NCBI GenBank assembly: GCA_029783825.1
Contig: JAREIK010001332.1
Location: 3,830,314-3,894,313 of the forward strand
From: Sapria himalayana
Lineage: Eukaryota > Streptophyta > Magnoliopsida > Malpighiales > Rafflesiaceae
DNA: 64,000 nucleotides
Reading direction: 5' to 3'
Positions 12,334 through 22,719 of the stretch are shown in pieces (position 1 is the first letter of the stretch; each line of letters begins with the position of its first letter). A program made the translations under genes and the position numbers. Below the pieces are notes generated by a model that worked only from the letters and a program-made list of their open reading frames with translations, searched no databases and was not told the origin of the DNA.

Positions 12334-12781
12334 TAGGAAAAAAATCTAATAGCTGTCGAATTTCTGCACCTATAAATTTAAAAAAATAATTTTAAAAAAT
12401 ATATGTATTATGTTAATAAAAAAATTTAGATTAAATGTTTAATCTAAAACAACACCTGACCTATAATTGTGGTTATGCTAACGCCTAATATTAGCAAAAT
12501 CTAAGTATTTTTTGTGTTGTTAATAAAATTAAACTTAATTATTTTTAAACATAAATAAAAAAAAATAACAAATGACTAATTATAAATATAATGATAATAA
12601 AATTTATATTGATTTAGATATAAATAATAATGATAAACCTAGGAAAAAATTCAATACCAAAATCATATTTTTTCTCATCACTTCGACTCAAACTCAAATG
12701 CCTAAAAATTAAAAAAATAAACGAACTTAAATTACTTAAACTCATTTTAAGATATAAAAAATTAAAATTCTAGGAATATCG

Positions 12782-12789
12782 ATAAAAAA
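12782..12789. repeat. Left target-site duplication of hAT element 2
   Basis: ATAAAAAA, repeated exactly at 16297-16304. Confidence 0.9.
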
Positions 12790-13099
12790 TAGAGGTGTCA
12801 AACGGGCCGGGCCGGCACGGTTCGGCCGTGCCTGGGCCTGCCCGGCACGTTTTTAAACCGTGCCCAGGCCCGTGCCGTGCCATGCCTGGCCCGGCACGGC
12901 TCTTGCCTGGGCACGGCACACCGGCATGGTATCTTCCCGTGCTAGTTAGGTATCATGTGGGCGGCGAGCACGCGTGGGCGTGACCCGGGCCCTCCCGACA
13001 TAAAGCCTGCGGGTCGGGTCTGAATGGACCCGACCCGCGGTTCCGACTCCCGACCGAATCCCAACGGGAAAAGAAAAATTTCAAATAATTTTGGATTTC

Positions 13100-13162
13100 A
13101 GCCGTTGGATTCGCCTCCAATAGCTAGGGGGCAGAATCCAACGGTCCTCGTGATTCTGCCCC
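13100..13162. repeat. Double hairpin upstream of the transposase (element 2)
   Basis: AGCCGTTGGA at 13100-13109 pairs imperfectly with 13116-13125 (two changed bases), and GGGGCAGAATC at 13128-13138 pairs exactly with 13152-13162. These are the same two stems as in element 1. Confidence 0.78.
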
Positions 13163-13533
13163 CTAATTATACATTAAAAAATAAAAAAAATATAAAAAAA
13201 AAATATCTTTTTTTATAAAAAATTAATATCTTTAATCTATAAATTCTACCCCCCTCCCTATAACATTTATGTTTTTCAAAAACATAAAACCTCTCAAAAC
13301 TTTCTCTCTCTCACATAAACCATGCATCTCTCTCTCGGACCTCGTGATTTTGCTTTCGGCTTAGATTTTCGTGAAACTCAACTTGAATTTTGAACATCAG
13401 AGCTTCCTGAGGTGCACCTTGCACGTGACTGACCTCATTGCTTTTATCGGGTAATTTATTTTACGTTTTTATTTATTTTTTCTCTCTAAAGCTTCTCTCT
13501 CTAGAAAAACATAGGAAAAAAAAAACATAAAAA

Positions 13534-15640
13534 ATGACAAATACACCTGACACGTACTTAAATTTGGAAAATGAAAATATTAGTATTACACAGACATCTG
13601 CGGCTGCTGAAACTTTGGTTTCTCCAGTCGTCTCAACCCAAAATTCTAAAAAACAAAAAACTAGAAGGACTTCTGTAGTTTGGACACATTTTAAAATCAT
13701 AACACAAAAAAATATTAGGGGTGAGGAACTTGAAATGGCACAGTGCAAATATTGTATGAGACTTTTAACATGCAAGAGTTCATATGGGACTGGGCACCTT
13801 AAGAGGCATGCCGAATTATGCACCAAAAAATATGAACCCTTAGATCCTAGGCAAACCCAACTTGGCACTACATTTTTTGAGACTGGATCGAGTTCAGTCT
13901 CAAAGTTTACTCCCTTCGTATACTCCAACGAGTTGAGTAGGGACGGCATGGCCAGGCTCATCACATTGATGGGTCTTTCGATCAGATTTTCGGAAGATCC
14001 TAGGGTAGTGCGCATCATGCAGACTTATTTTCAGCCTTCCTATCGTAGGATTCCTAGGTCCACATCTAGGAGTGACATACTAAAGATATATAAGTTAGAA
14101 AAACAAAAAATAATTAAGGAATTTATGGCATATAGTGGAGTGGTGTCCGTGACGTCTGATATATGGACAAGTCACGATGATTCTTCTTATGCATGTCTCA
14201 CGAGTCACTATATAGATTCTACCTGGACAATCAATAAAAAAATTTTAGGATTCACTGAGATTCTTCATCCTCGTGATGGCTCGGTCATTTTTGAGTATTT
14301 GATGAAAATATTTAGGGAATATAAAATTCAAAATAAAATTTTTATGGTCACATTCGATAATTCTTCTAATAATGGAGTAGCGATCAATATGTTTGTTAGG
14401 AATATTAGAGACGCACCATTAGGAGAGATCTTTCATGTCAGATGCATGTGTCATGTGATTAACCTGATAGTTCAAGCGGGTATGAATGTGTGTTCCCCCG
14501 CATTGGAAAATATACGCAATGCACTCAAGTATATTCGCACTCCTCGCAGACAACAAGAGTTTGGTACTCTCTGTTTGTCTGCGAATCTTAAGAAGAAGAA
14601 ATTCCAATCGGATGTGAGACATCGTTGGAATTACACGTACCTGATGTTGGAATCATGTGTTGGATACGAATACGTGATATCCAACTACGTCAATAGTAAG
14701 AATGACGAACTTTTTATTAACGACACTGACCGGGCTTCAGGAATTTCAGATATTTTATGACATGACGAACATGTGTTCGTCGGTTTATACGCCCATCACT
14801 TGTATTGCACTCCGGTGCATATGCAATATTAGTAGCATGTTTAGGAAGTATCGAGCTGACCCGACGCTTAACCATATGATTGTAGAGATGGAGACCAAGT
14901 ACTTGAAGTACTGGTCTACCGTTCCATCTCTTTATTGCCTCGCTGCATACATGGACCCTAGGGCTAAGGTGGAAGGGGTAGAAAACACTCTGGCTATCAT
15001 TTCCTCATGCATGAACCTAGAAGAGCCACCTGAATGGTTCATTTACGAGAAGTTGACTGACCTGTTCACATACTACGATACTAGGTATGGTGGTGGTGGT
15101 GGTGAGACTGTGATTACGGACATTGATACCTTGTTCGGAGATGACGATTATTCTATTCAGCTAGCGAGGGGAAAACGTAGGGGTGGACCATCACATAGGA
15201 GCGAGTTGTCTCGGTACTTAGATACCGATTACTGCTCAATCCTATCACATTCTGATACTAAGAATCTTGATTTATTACAGTGGTGAAAATCATATGAGTC
15301 AACCTATCCCGTGCTATCTAGGATGACACGGGATCTACTAACTCCTTCGGTGTCGAGCGTAGCATCGGAGTCTATTTTTTCTGTTGCAGTGAACATGATT
15401 TCGAATAGGAGATCGAGATTATGTCCAGATATGATTGAGGCCTTGGCATGTTTGAAGGATTGGGAGGAATTGAGGTTTAGCATCCATGATCGTGCTAGAG
15501 CTGGGACTGGGACAGACACTGTAGTCGCATCCACATCCACTATGATGGCGGAGGAGTTGATTACCGATGATAATGATCTATATGATACTGATCTTGATGT
15601 TGCGGCTGATGATTCTCATGATATGCCGCTTGATGATTGA
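13534..15640 (+). pseudogene. hAT transposase of element 2, nearly intact
   Basis: Transposase of the hAT superfamily. ATG at 13534 (MTNTPDTYLNLENEN) opens 408 codons up to a frame error. Domains: BED zinc finger near residues 45-100 (CKYC ... HLKRH ... C); TSDIWTSHDDSSYACLTSH; TFDNSSNNGVAINMF; RCMCHVINLIVQAG; VRHRWNYTYLMLES; MDPRAKVEGVE; a GGT-run encoding GGGGGE; and the dimerisation domain (PVLSRMTRDLL, SVASESIFSVAV, PDMIEALACLKDW). Only two lesions are seen: a 17-bp deletion between 14748 and 14749 and TGG to TGA at 15284-15286 in the conserved WW of the dimerisation region. Restoring the deleted length gives 708 codons, equal to element 1. The full catalytic core as far as the frame error is still open. 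Confidence 0.94.
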
Positions 15641-16296
15641 TGCTGATCTGCTGTTTTTTTTCGATGTTGTTTTATTCATTGTATTTATACGCTTTGTTTG
15701 TACGTTGTGTTGAAACTTATACTTGTTTTGTTCGGACCATTGGTTTCAAATGCATGATTGGTAATTTTTCATTTGTGTTGTTTAATTTTTTTTTAATTTT
15801 AATTTTTACTAACATAATGTATTGAAATATTTTTTTACGATTTAAATTTTATTTTAAAAATTAATAACTTTAATATATAATTAATAAATATAATAAAAGC
15901 TAAACTAATTTGAATTTTATAAAAAAAATAATTTTCTAAAATTTGTTTTTTTTATTTAATTTTAATGTTTAACATTTTTTAAAAAAATTATATTTAATAA
16001 TTAATACTCTACACATAAGCAATAAAATTTACAATATATAAATTTAAAAAAAAAACAATATTTTGCATGTCGGCCCTGTCCATGCGGCCTCCGTCCTGCC
16101 CCTGCCTCTCTCTCACTCTCAGTCTCTCTCAGGACTCGGGCTCGGCCGCTCGGGTCAGCCTCTGCGGCTCTGCCCTGGCCTGTATGGCCAGGCCGGGCCC
16201 GCCTATATTTAAACCGTGCCTGGCCCGGCACGGTAGCACGACCGTGCTGGTTTAAAACGGGCCGGCCGGCCCGGCCCGGCCCGTTTGACACCTCTA

Positions 16297-16304
16297 ATAA
16301 AAAA
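16297..16304. repeat. Right target-site duplication of hAT element 2
   Basis: ATAAAAAA, identical to 12782-12789. Confidence 0.9.
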
Positions 16305-16309
16305 TCAAC

Positions 16310-16310
<1 letters not shown>

Positions 16311-16351
<41 letters not shown>

Positions 16352-16363
16352 GTGTGTGTGTGT
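16311..16363. repeat. (TA)n(TG)n microsatellite
   Basis: A long AT run followed by a TG run, starting a few bases after the right duplication of element 2. It lies inside the transposase relic of element 3, where BED-finger codons would be expected. Confidence 0.92.
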
Positions 16364-18144
16364 GGAAGTAAAAATGACATGTGCTACCTAAAGAGGAATA
16401 CCAATCAATATACCAAAAAATATTATGTATTAGATCCAAATCAAACACAACTGAACATGAGTGGTAAGGTATTTGAAATAAGATCTAGTTTAGCTTATTT
16501 GATCTCATCCATATATCACTATGATTTAGGGAGGGAATGCATATCAAACTGATTACTATCAAAAGTCATTTAATTAGATTTTTGGAAAATCCTAGGATAG
16601 TCAGTATCAATGCAAACTTACTTCCAACCAACTTATTGTAAAATTCATAAGTCTACATATAGGAATGATATAATTAAATATTATAAATTAGAATAATAAT
16701 TAATAATTAATGAATTTAAGAAATATAATTAAAAGATATTCATGACGTCTGATATCTAGACTAATTGTGATAACACGTCATTTATATGCCTTATCGCCTA
16801 CTATGAAGATTTTAGATGAAAACTTAATAAATAAAATTTAAGATTTCTTAAGATTCTTTATCCTCGTGATGACCTTGTCATTTATAAATCCTTGATAAAT
16901 ATCTTTAAGAAATATGACATTCACAATAAGATATTTATTATCACATTTTAATATTACATCAAATAAAGAAGTCACTATTAGTATATTTGTTAGAATAATT
17001 AGACAGACTATTAGGTATGATTTTTTTATTTTATGTGCATATATCATATTATTAACTTGATAGTAAAAGTATAAATAAAGAGTATTTCTCACACATTAAA
17101 AAAAATAAAAAATTTACTAAAATATCTTAGGATGCCTAGCAGATAATAAAAATTTGATAGTCTATATTTGTTTGCGAGTCTAAAAAAAATTTAAATAAAT
17201 ATGAAACACCACTAGAATTACAAAATCTTGATGTTGGATTTATATATTATATACGAACACATAATATTTAATTACATCAATAGTAAAAATGAAAAATTTA
17301 TTATTGATGACTATGACTGACATAAAAATTTCTTTTATGAAATTTCTGAAATTACTTTATGATATGACAAATATTTGTTCATATATGTACACTCTTATTA
17401 CTTACACTGTACTCAGATGCATATGCAATATTAATAATTTATTTAAACAAGTTTAGAGGTCATCAATATTTAGTATCATGTCATTAAGATTAAAACTAAG
17501 TATTTAAAGTATTAATATATTATTTTCTCTTTATTGTATGACTATCTGCATAAATTCTAAGGTTAAGATAGAAGAAGTATAAAATATTTTGACATACATA
17601 TTCACATGCATTAATCAGAGCTACCAATCTGAAAGATTTATTCATAAAAAATTAACTAAATCGTTTTCATATTATAGCACTAGGTATGATAGCAGTTGTA
17701 GTCAGACTCTATGTATGGATATAAACACTATATTAGAAGATGATTTCTCCATTCAGTTAGAAATAAGGAATAATGAGGTGGTCTATTGAATAAAAACGAA
17801 CTGTCTCAGTACTTAAATACTAATTAATACTCAATACTATCACATTATGATTTGAGATTGGACATTCAGAATAAAATGAGACCAGAAGCACAAGAGTTAT
17901 TAATAGATGATGACTTATTGGACTTAAAAAATATTAAAACTATTACTAATGATACTATCAAATACTTACATGATTATAATAATTTGCATACATATACTAA
18001 TTGGCATTAGAATTGATTGTTGTTTATTGATATTATATTTATTTTATGATTATCATTTTTGTATGATACGATTCAATTTAAATATTTTGATTATAATTTA
18101 TGATTTTTTTTTGCTATTATTGTTAATTATTGTTTATCATTTTT

Positions 18145-18560
18145 ATTTAATATCTGCTCTTAGACCTTTTTTTGAAATTAAATTTGTATATTAATGTGTA
18201 GTGATGATGACGGTGTAGTGATGATGATTCGTTAATGTTATTTTTTAATTGCTCTTGGACCTTTTTTAATATCTGCTCTTGCAGTTAATATCTGCAAGAG
18301 CAGATATTAATTATAATTATGATTCGTTAATTATAATATCTACTCTTGGACCTTTTTTTTAAATGCTCTTACAGTGTAACAATTATAATTTATTTATATA
18401 TTTTTTGTATTTTAATTATAATTATGATTCGTTAATGTTATATCTAATGTATGTTGACTATAAAACATATTAGTTTTTTTTCTTTGTTTTATATATATTT
18501 TTTTTATATTTCTATGGTCATTAGTCATCAGTGTGTAGTGATGATGACGGTGGTCGATGG
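18145..18560. repeat. Complex local repeats with a 19-bp hairpin
   Basis: Short phrases recur here: a (T)ATCT(G/A)CTCTT.GACC(T)n phrase (about 18147, 18250, 18338), ATGATTCGTTAAT (about 18222, 18321, 18426) and TGTAGTGATGATGACGG (about 18198 and 18534). In the middle is a perfect hairpin: 18266-18284 pairs with 18292-18310 around a 7-base loop. It lies between the transposase relic and the GC-rich right end of element 3. Confidence 0.85.
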
Positions 18561-18799
18561 ACAATACCTATGTTGGCACTGCCCACAAAATCGACACGAT
18601 CCAGATTGCCCGACACGGTAGGCACGAGTCTACCCACAATCATGCTGGTCATGCTTTACCAAGCCTAGCAAACTGACAATCTTGTCATGCCAAACAAATC
18701 ATAACTTCTATGTCGGGTCGTACCCAACATGGTGGCACGACTAGGCCACCCAAAAACAAACATTGCAAACACAGCACATCCCGTTTGACATCTCTACAT

Positions 18800-19200
18800 C
18801 ATATATAAGTGCATATTGCTCAAACAATCTTAAATATTCTAGTTGATGAAATAATAATGAGTCTTATTATATATTGTTTACTTTAAAAATATCAAATTAA
18901 AAAACAATATCTTACAAATTATATATAATAGAAAAAATGATTCAGCATGAAATTAAGTTATCAATATACTTCAATTACCTTATAGTATGACTATTATAAT
19001 CAAACAAGATTCAACATTAAATTGAGTCATTAATCTACTTCAAGTACCTTATTTGTGTTTACCACAAAAGAATTATATAATGGTATTCCATAGTTTTAAA
19101 GGGCATTTAACATACCTAAGTGCCATAAAAAAATTTCAATTGACACATGCTCATGTCTCTTAAGAATAAGCTTCATCACATATTTTTTTTAATATAAAAA
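18800..19200. other. AT-rich DNA, nothing recognised
   Basis: About 400 bases of AT-rich sequence right of element 3 with no gene or repeat that I can identify. Confidence 0.6.
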
Positions 19201-19202
19201 AA

Positions 19203-19588
19203 AGAAAATTATGAAAAAAAGTGAGGTGGAGTAAAAAATTATCCGAAAGGATAGAATGGTGTGATAATTCCCTTGAAGGGTGGGAAAAACAATGATAATT
19301 CCCCTAAACGACATTTTATGAAAAATACCAAAAATAGCCTTCTACAACTAAAAAAGAAAAAATATAAAAATGAACTTAAAATAAAGAAAAGGAGTCTCAC
19401 TCCATCCCTTGAAGAATTTGTTTGATTTGTGCTCACAGTAGGTGACAAATTTGAGCACTTATGCACACAATAAATAGATGTATATGAAAGAGTATATCAG
19501 ATATACCATTAGTTTCAAGAGAATTATCACACTTTCCCACTCTTCTAAGTAATTTTTTATCTTGCCTCATCTTTTTCATAATTTCCCC
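19203..19588. mobile_element. MITE-like element with ~70-bp inverted repeats
   Basis: The left arm (about 19203-19278) and right arm (about 19515-19588) are imperfect reverse complements over about 70 bases, both reading from outside GAAATTATGAAAAA...GAGG...TAAAAAATTA...GATAATT.CCTTGAA (with small gaps). Total length is near 385 bp. A related right arm without a clear partner lies at 23157-23230. I could not fix a target duplication, so the superfamily is open. Confidence 0.65.
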
Positions 19589-19659
19589 TTTTAATAATAT
19601 GGACATGACACATAATTCAATTGCATCATGTGAAGCAACTAATAACTCTAATTTAAATT

Positions 19660-20310
19660 TTTACCAAGAATTCAAATCCAGATGTTCAATAAGTAAATTT
19701 CAACTATATGATTTAAGTCTTTGTCCTCAACCTAATATTAAAAGCATTAATTTTTTTTCATGTTGATGAATTTTAAAATATATTATCTGTTATAGCTTTC
19801 GTTGGAATATTAAATAACAATTAAAAAAAAAAACAAAACGAATATTAGTATGTTGTTCTATTGACAAGTACCCTAGTACAATACCTGCTTATTCTGTTGC
19901 ACAGCAAAAAATACCAAAATTAACATTTTCAACAATCAATAGAATCTTTATGTAGATGTTGAGTGTCCAAATCAAGCATTAACACGTGCAATAAGAGCAG
20001 CTCATGTCATAGATCAAGTGATAGGAAAATAAAGTTCAGACAAAAATTATGACAATTTTCAGTTACATCATGTAAAGTAAACAATGACCTAAATTTAGAT
20101 GTGCAGATCTATATGTGCAGAAAGAAAAATTTGGCCATATAATTTAAGTCTTTATCATTAGTTAACAAATTAAATAACTTTGTGCAGATGTTGAGTGTTC
20201 AGATCAATCTTTAACGCGTGTAAGAAGAGCAACTCGTGTCATGAGCAAGTTATAGAAGAAACCACTGAGTATTTGCCTCATCAAATTTATAATAATTTTG
20301 AGTCATTATG
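19660..20310. repeat. Diverged direct duplication
   Basis: Two passages occur twice in the same order: an ATAT.ATTTAAGTCTTT phrase (about 19707 and 20137) and a longer one starting CAGATGTTGAGTGT/TAGATGTTGAGTGT (about 19953 and 20184) that runs on for about 70 bases (CGTGTAAGAAGAGCAACTCGTGTCAT against CGTGCAATAAGAGCAGCTCATGTCAT, each quoted only in part in shape). The first copy holds about 200 extra bases. It may be a duplicated piece of the MULE relic that follows, but no domain is recognisable. Confidence 0.55.
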
Positions 20311-20519
20311 ATGTTTCACAAAGTTAAAAGCAAGCTTGAAAATATAAGAAAATGATAAATAAAAAAATATATGTTATTCTTGAAAACTCGTACATGTGTC
20401 TTGGCTATGTTAAAGATTAGTGGACATTAATCCAAGGATGATTACATTTTTCAATTCAAGGTTTTGTAATGAATATATCAATATAAAATTGTAATTGACT
20501 CTACCCAATTAGGTAGACC

Positions 20520-21065
20520 ATAAGAGGGCTTCTTGTTCTCTACAATAACTTATGATGCTGATGATGGAATGTTCTAGAATGTATTTGTTATTATTAGTTC
20601 GGGAAACTACACTAATCAGTTATGCTTTTTGTATTAATTAAAGATAAGGATGTAGTCATTGTTTCTGAAGTATTTGGAGCTAAAAATTATGCATATTATT
20701 ATCATGTATAAGAAAATTTTAAAAACTGCCACCAAACATATTATGATGCATTATTGCTACTTAATAGTATCGCATGCACTAAGTTAGATAGAGATTAAGT
20801 TGTAGATATGAAAAACTTGAAGTAATATTGTAGGGACTTAGTGAAGTTAGTTGTAGAGAAGGATTCACAATATTGAGTAATCTGAAAGTTTGCAAAAAAA
20901 ATGTTAGGATACAATCAATGATAAAAATTTCTGATATATCCACCGATATATCTTCGATATATCTGTAAATTCTAAGTAATACAATGACAATTAATCTTAC
21001 TAAATCATTCAATTGGTGGATGAAGAATTGAATGTTATACACAATTTTCAACTTGGTATTATCAC
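20520..21065 (+). pseudogene. MULE (MuDR-like) transposase relic
   Basis: In shifting frames the translation matches the order of the MULE transposase core: TYDADDGMF...VFVIISSGNY...LCFLY (about 20550-20630), DVVIVSEVFGAKNYAYYYHV followed by ENFK (about 20650-20730), then SNTMTINLTKSFNWWM (about 20975-21020), the counterpart of the TSNIAESFN-type motif. No SWIM zinc finger and no terminal repeats were found. Frameshifts and stops are numerous, so this is an old fragment. The minus-strand open frame at 20779-21051 is a shadow. Confidence 0.65.
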
Positions 21066-21308
21066 ATTTGGATAAATTTGCTCATCTAGTATGTGATCAT
21101 ATTATTATAATAGAAAAATTATAATTTTAATTAAGTCAGACACTAAGGAAGAATTGCTGGAAAACATAATAAAAAGTGAGTCATTTCCCTCACATCACTA
21201 TGTTCATTTTGTGTTTGATGTATTCAACATTAAGATTTTTTTAGATATCATCTTGAGAGAACACATATACATGTATGAATTGGAAAATAATGTTGAATCT
21301 TGATGTTT

Positions 21309-21749
21309 ATGAATATTAGGCCTGTCAAAATTCAACACGACACGATTAACCGACACGATTAACCGTTGATTAAATGGGTTTGGGTGAGACCTAAATGGGT
21401 TTGGGTGATAAACGGGTCAACCCATTTAACACGTTTAATAAACGGGTCGTGTACAGGTTTACATGTTTTTCACCCGTCACCCGTTTAACTCGTAACCGTT
21501 TAACACAACCCAACACGTTTGACACCCCTAGCTGTGAGTAGGCCTGTCAAAATTCAACACGACACGATTAACCGTTGATTAAACGGGTTTGGGTGAGACC
21601 CTAAACGGGTTTGGGTGATAAACGGGTCAACCCATTTAACACGTTTAATAAACGGGTCGTGTACGGGTTTACATGTTTTTCACCCGTCACCCGTTTAACC
21701 AGTAACCAGTTTAACCCAACCCAACACGTTTGACACCCCTAATGAATAT
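21309..21749. mobile_element. Head-to-tail dimer of a ~210-bp hAT-type MITE
   Basis: Copy 1 is 21317-21530 and copy 2 is 21539-21741. Each starts TAGGCCTGTCAAAATTCAAC and ends CACGTTTGACACCCCTA, so the termini are short imperfect inverted repeats (TAGG..TGTCAAA). The copies are nearly identical; copy 1 has one extra ~12-base repeat of CACGATTAAC type. They are separated by exactly 8 bases (GCTGTGAG). The whole dimer is flanked by an exact 8-bp duplication ATGAATAT (21309-21316 and 21742-21749). The interior is rich in AAACGGGT and its complement ACCCGTTT. No coding capacity. Confidence 0.9.
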
Positions 21750-21999
21750 GTTGAATCTAGATAAATACAGTCATGATGCTCAAGGTCAATTATACCCTTC
21801 ACATAAACCTCCATGCTTAAAACAGCCACCAGAAAGGACCCAACATCGTCGAATAGAGTCTCAATTTAGTTCAAAACAACTCATTGTTTGTTCGCGATAT
21901 GAAGTTGTGCTGTTGCAGAGCATATCAAGCTTCCTGCAAAAATCCATTACCTCTCTTCCATTATTTTAGTATTATGATTCTATGATGACATAACACTTC

Positions 22000-22460
22000 A
22001 AATTTTATTGTGAATTTGATTATGTGCGATATATAGTACTAGTATGATAAAAGAACTGTGTTGAAACTAAGTTGTGTATTTGAATGGCAAGAAGATGTTT
22101 TTCATTACATCTACTAAAATTATGAACTTATGAATTGATCATTATATACATTTATTTATGTCTAATTTCAAAATTTATTGTAGGATAATTGTTTGTTTGT
22201 AGTTGTTGTCAACATTTTTTGAACTAGTGATGCATTGAAATATAGGGTACATGAAGGCATCTTCTACAACTAAAAAAAAAACAAAAAGATGTGGAGTTAT
22301 GGACGAAACCAAAAGGATGCAAATTTATGAATTTTCAGATATGGATCATGTTAGAGAAACAACATCCAAACTTTATGCATCGCTATCCGGATATTTATTT
22401 TGGTTTCAAAATGAATGGTAGTTTGGAAAAGGATTTCATGTATTGTTAAACAATGAAACA
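22000..22460. other. AT-rich DNA, nothing recognised
   Basis: No domain, repeat or RNA gene is visible. A CTTCTACAACTAAAAAA phrase near 22261 is shared with the MITE interior near 19339. Confidence 0.5.
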
Positions 22461-22463
22461 ACA

Positions 22464-22715
22464 AAGCCACTACAAATTCATGTGAAAGTCTAAATTCAAG
22501 GTTGCATAACATGCTGACTTATAAAACAAAAAACATATTAATTTTAGTAAAATACATCATCATTATAGACAAGAGCTACATAAACAAGAAAGCCACTGCA
22601 AATTCATGTAGAAGTCCAAATTCAAGGTTTCATAACATGCAAACTTATGAAACACTAAAAATATTAATTTCAATATAGTAGTAATATACATTATTATTAT
22701 AAACAAGAGTCACAT
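22464..22715. repeat. 126-bp tandem duplication
   Basis: A unit beginning AAGCCACT(A/G)CAAATTCATG occurs at about 22464 and again at 22590 with matching content (TTCAAGGTT.CATAACATGC, then an ACAAGAG.(C/T)ACAT phrase at the end). Copies differ by scattered substitutions and small gaps. Confidence 0.75.
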
Positions 22716-22719
22716 GAAC

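Larger units (their letters stand above)
12790..16296 (+). mobile_element. hAT transposon, element 2 (complete ends, 3507 bp)
   Basis: Full-length hAT element with a perfect 26-bp inverted repeat starting TAGAGGTGTCAAACGGG (12790-12815 against 16271-16296) and an exact 8-bp duplication ATAAAAAA. It has the same architecture as element 1 in the opposite orientation: GC-rich ends, double hairpin at 13100-13162, pyrimidine-rich leader with CTCTCTCTC, and a 707-residue transposase. It inserted into the BED-finger region of the older related element 3. The GC-rich ends (about 12790-13060 and 16070-16296) contrast sharply with the AT-rich host DNA. Confidence 0.96.
12640..17795 (+). pseudogene. hAT transposase of element 3, decayed and split
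   Basis: The N-terminal piece at about 12640-12789 aligns with the coding sequence of element 2 just before its BED finger: a GACTCAAACTCAAATGCC stretch, then KN-stop-KNKRT, then THFKI. The rest resumes after 16304: YLKRNTNQYTKKYYVLDPNQTQ (16388-16455) corresponds to HLKRHAELCTKKYEPLDPRQTQ, followed by QTYFQPTYCKIHKSTYRNDI, TSDI, LYPRDDLVIY, INLIVKV and RCICNINNLF in changing frames with many stops. Near 17860 the sequence jumps from the SILSH region to the acidic C-terminal tail (AQELLIDDD), so the dimerisation domain appears deleted. The family is certain; the residue-level reading is not. Confidence 0.8.
11901..18796 (+). mobile_element. Old hAT transposon, element 3, split by element 2
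   Basis: The left end TAGAGGTATCAAGTGAGTCG (from 11901) and the right end CCCGTTTGACATCTCTA (to 18796) are mutated versions of the family TIR. The flanking 8-mers TATCATGT (11893-11900) and CATCATAT (18797-18804) agree at 6 of 8 positions, and both differences are transitions. Removing element 2 and one duplication leaves about 3.4 kb, near the size of elements 1 and 2. The left arm carries a hairpin matching the element 1/2 upstream hairpin (12310-12333). Transposase homology runs up to the element 2 insertion site and resumes after it. GC-rich subterminal DNA is partly preserved at 11901-12250 and 18545-18796. Confidence 0.82.

Noticed and set aside
13473..14018. 181-codon minus-strand open frame, and 7813-8145 on the plus strand
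   Set aside because: Both are exact antisense shadows of the same region of the hAT transposase.
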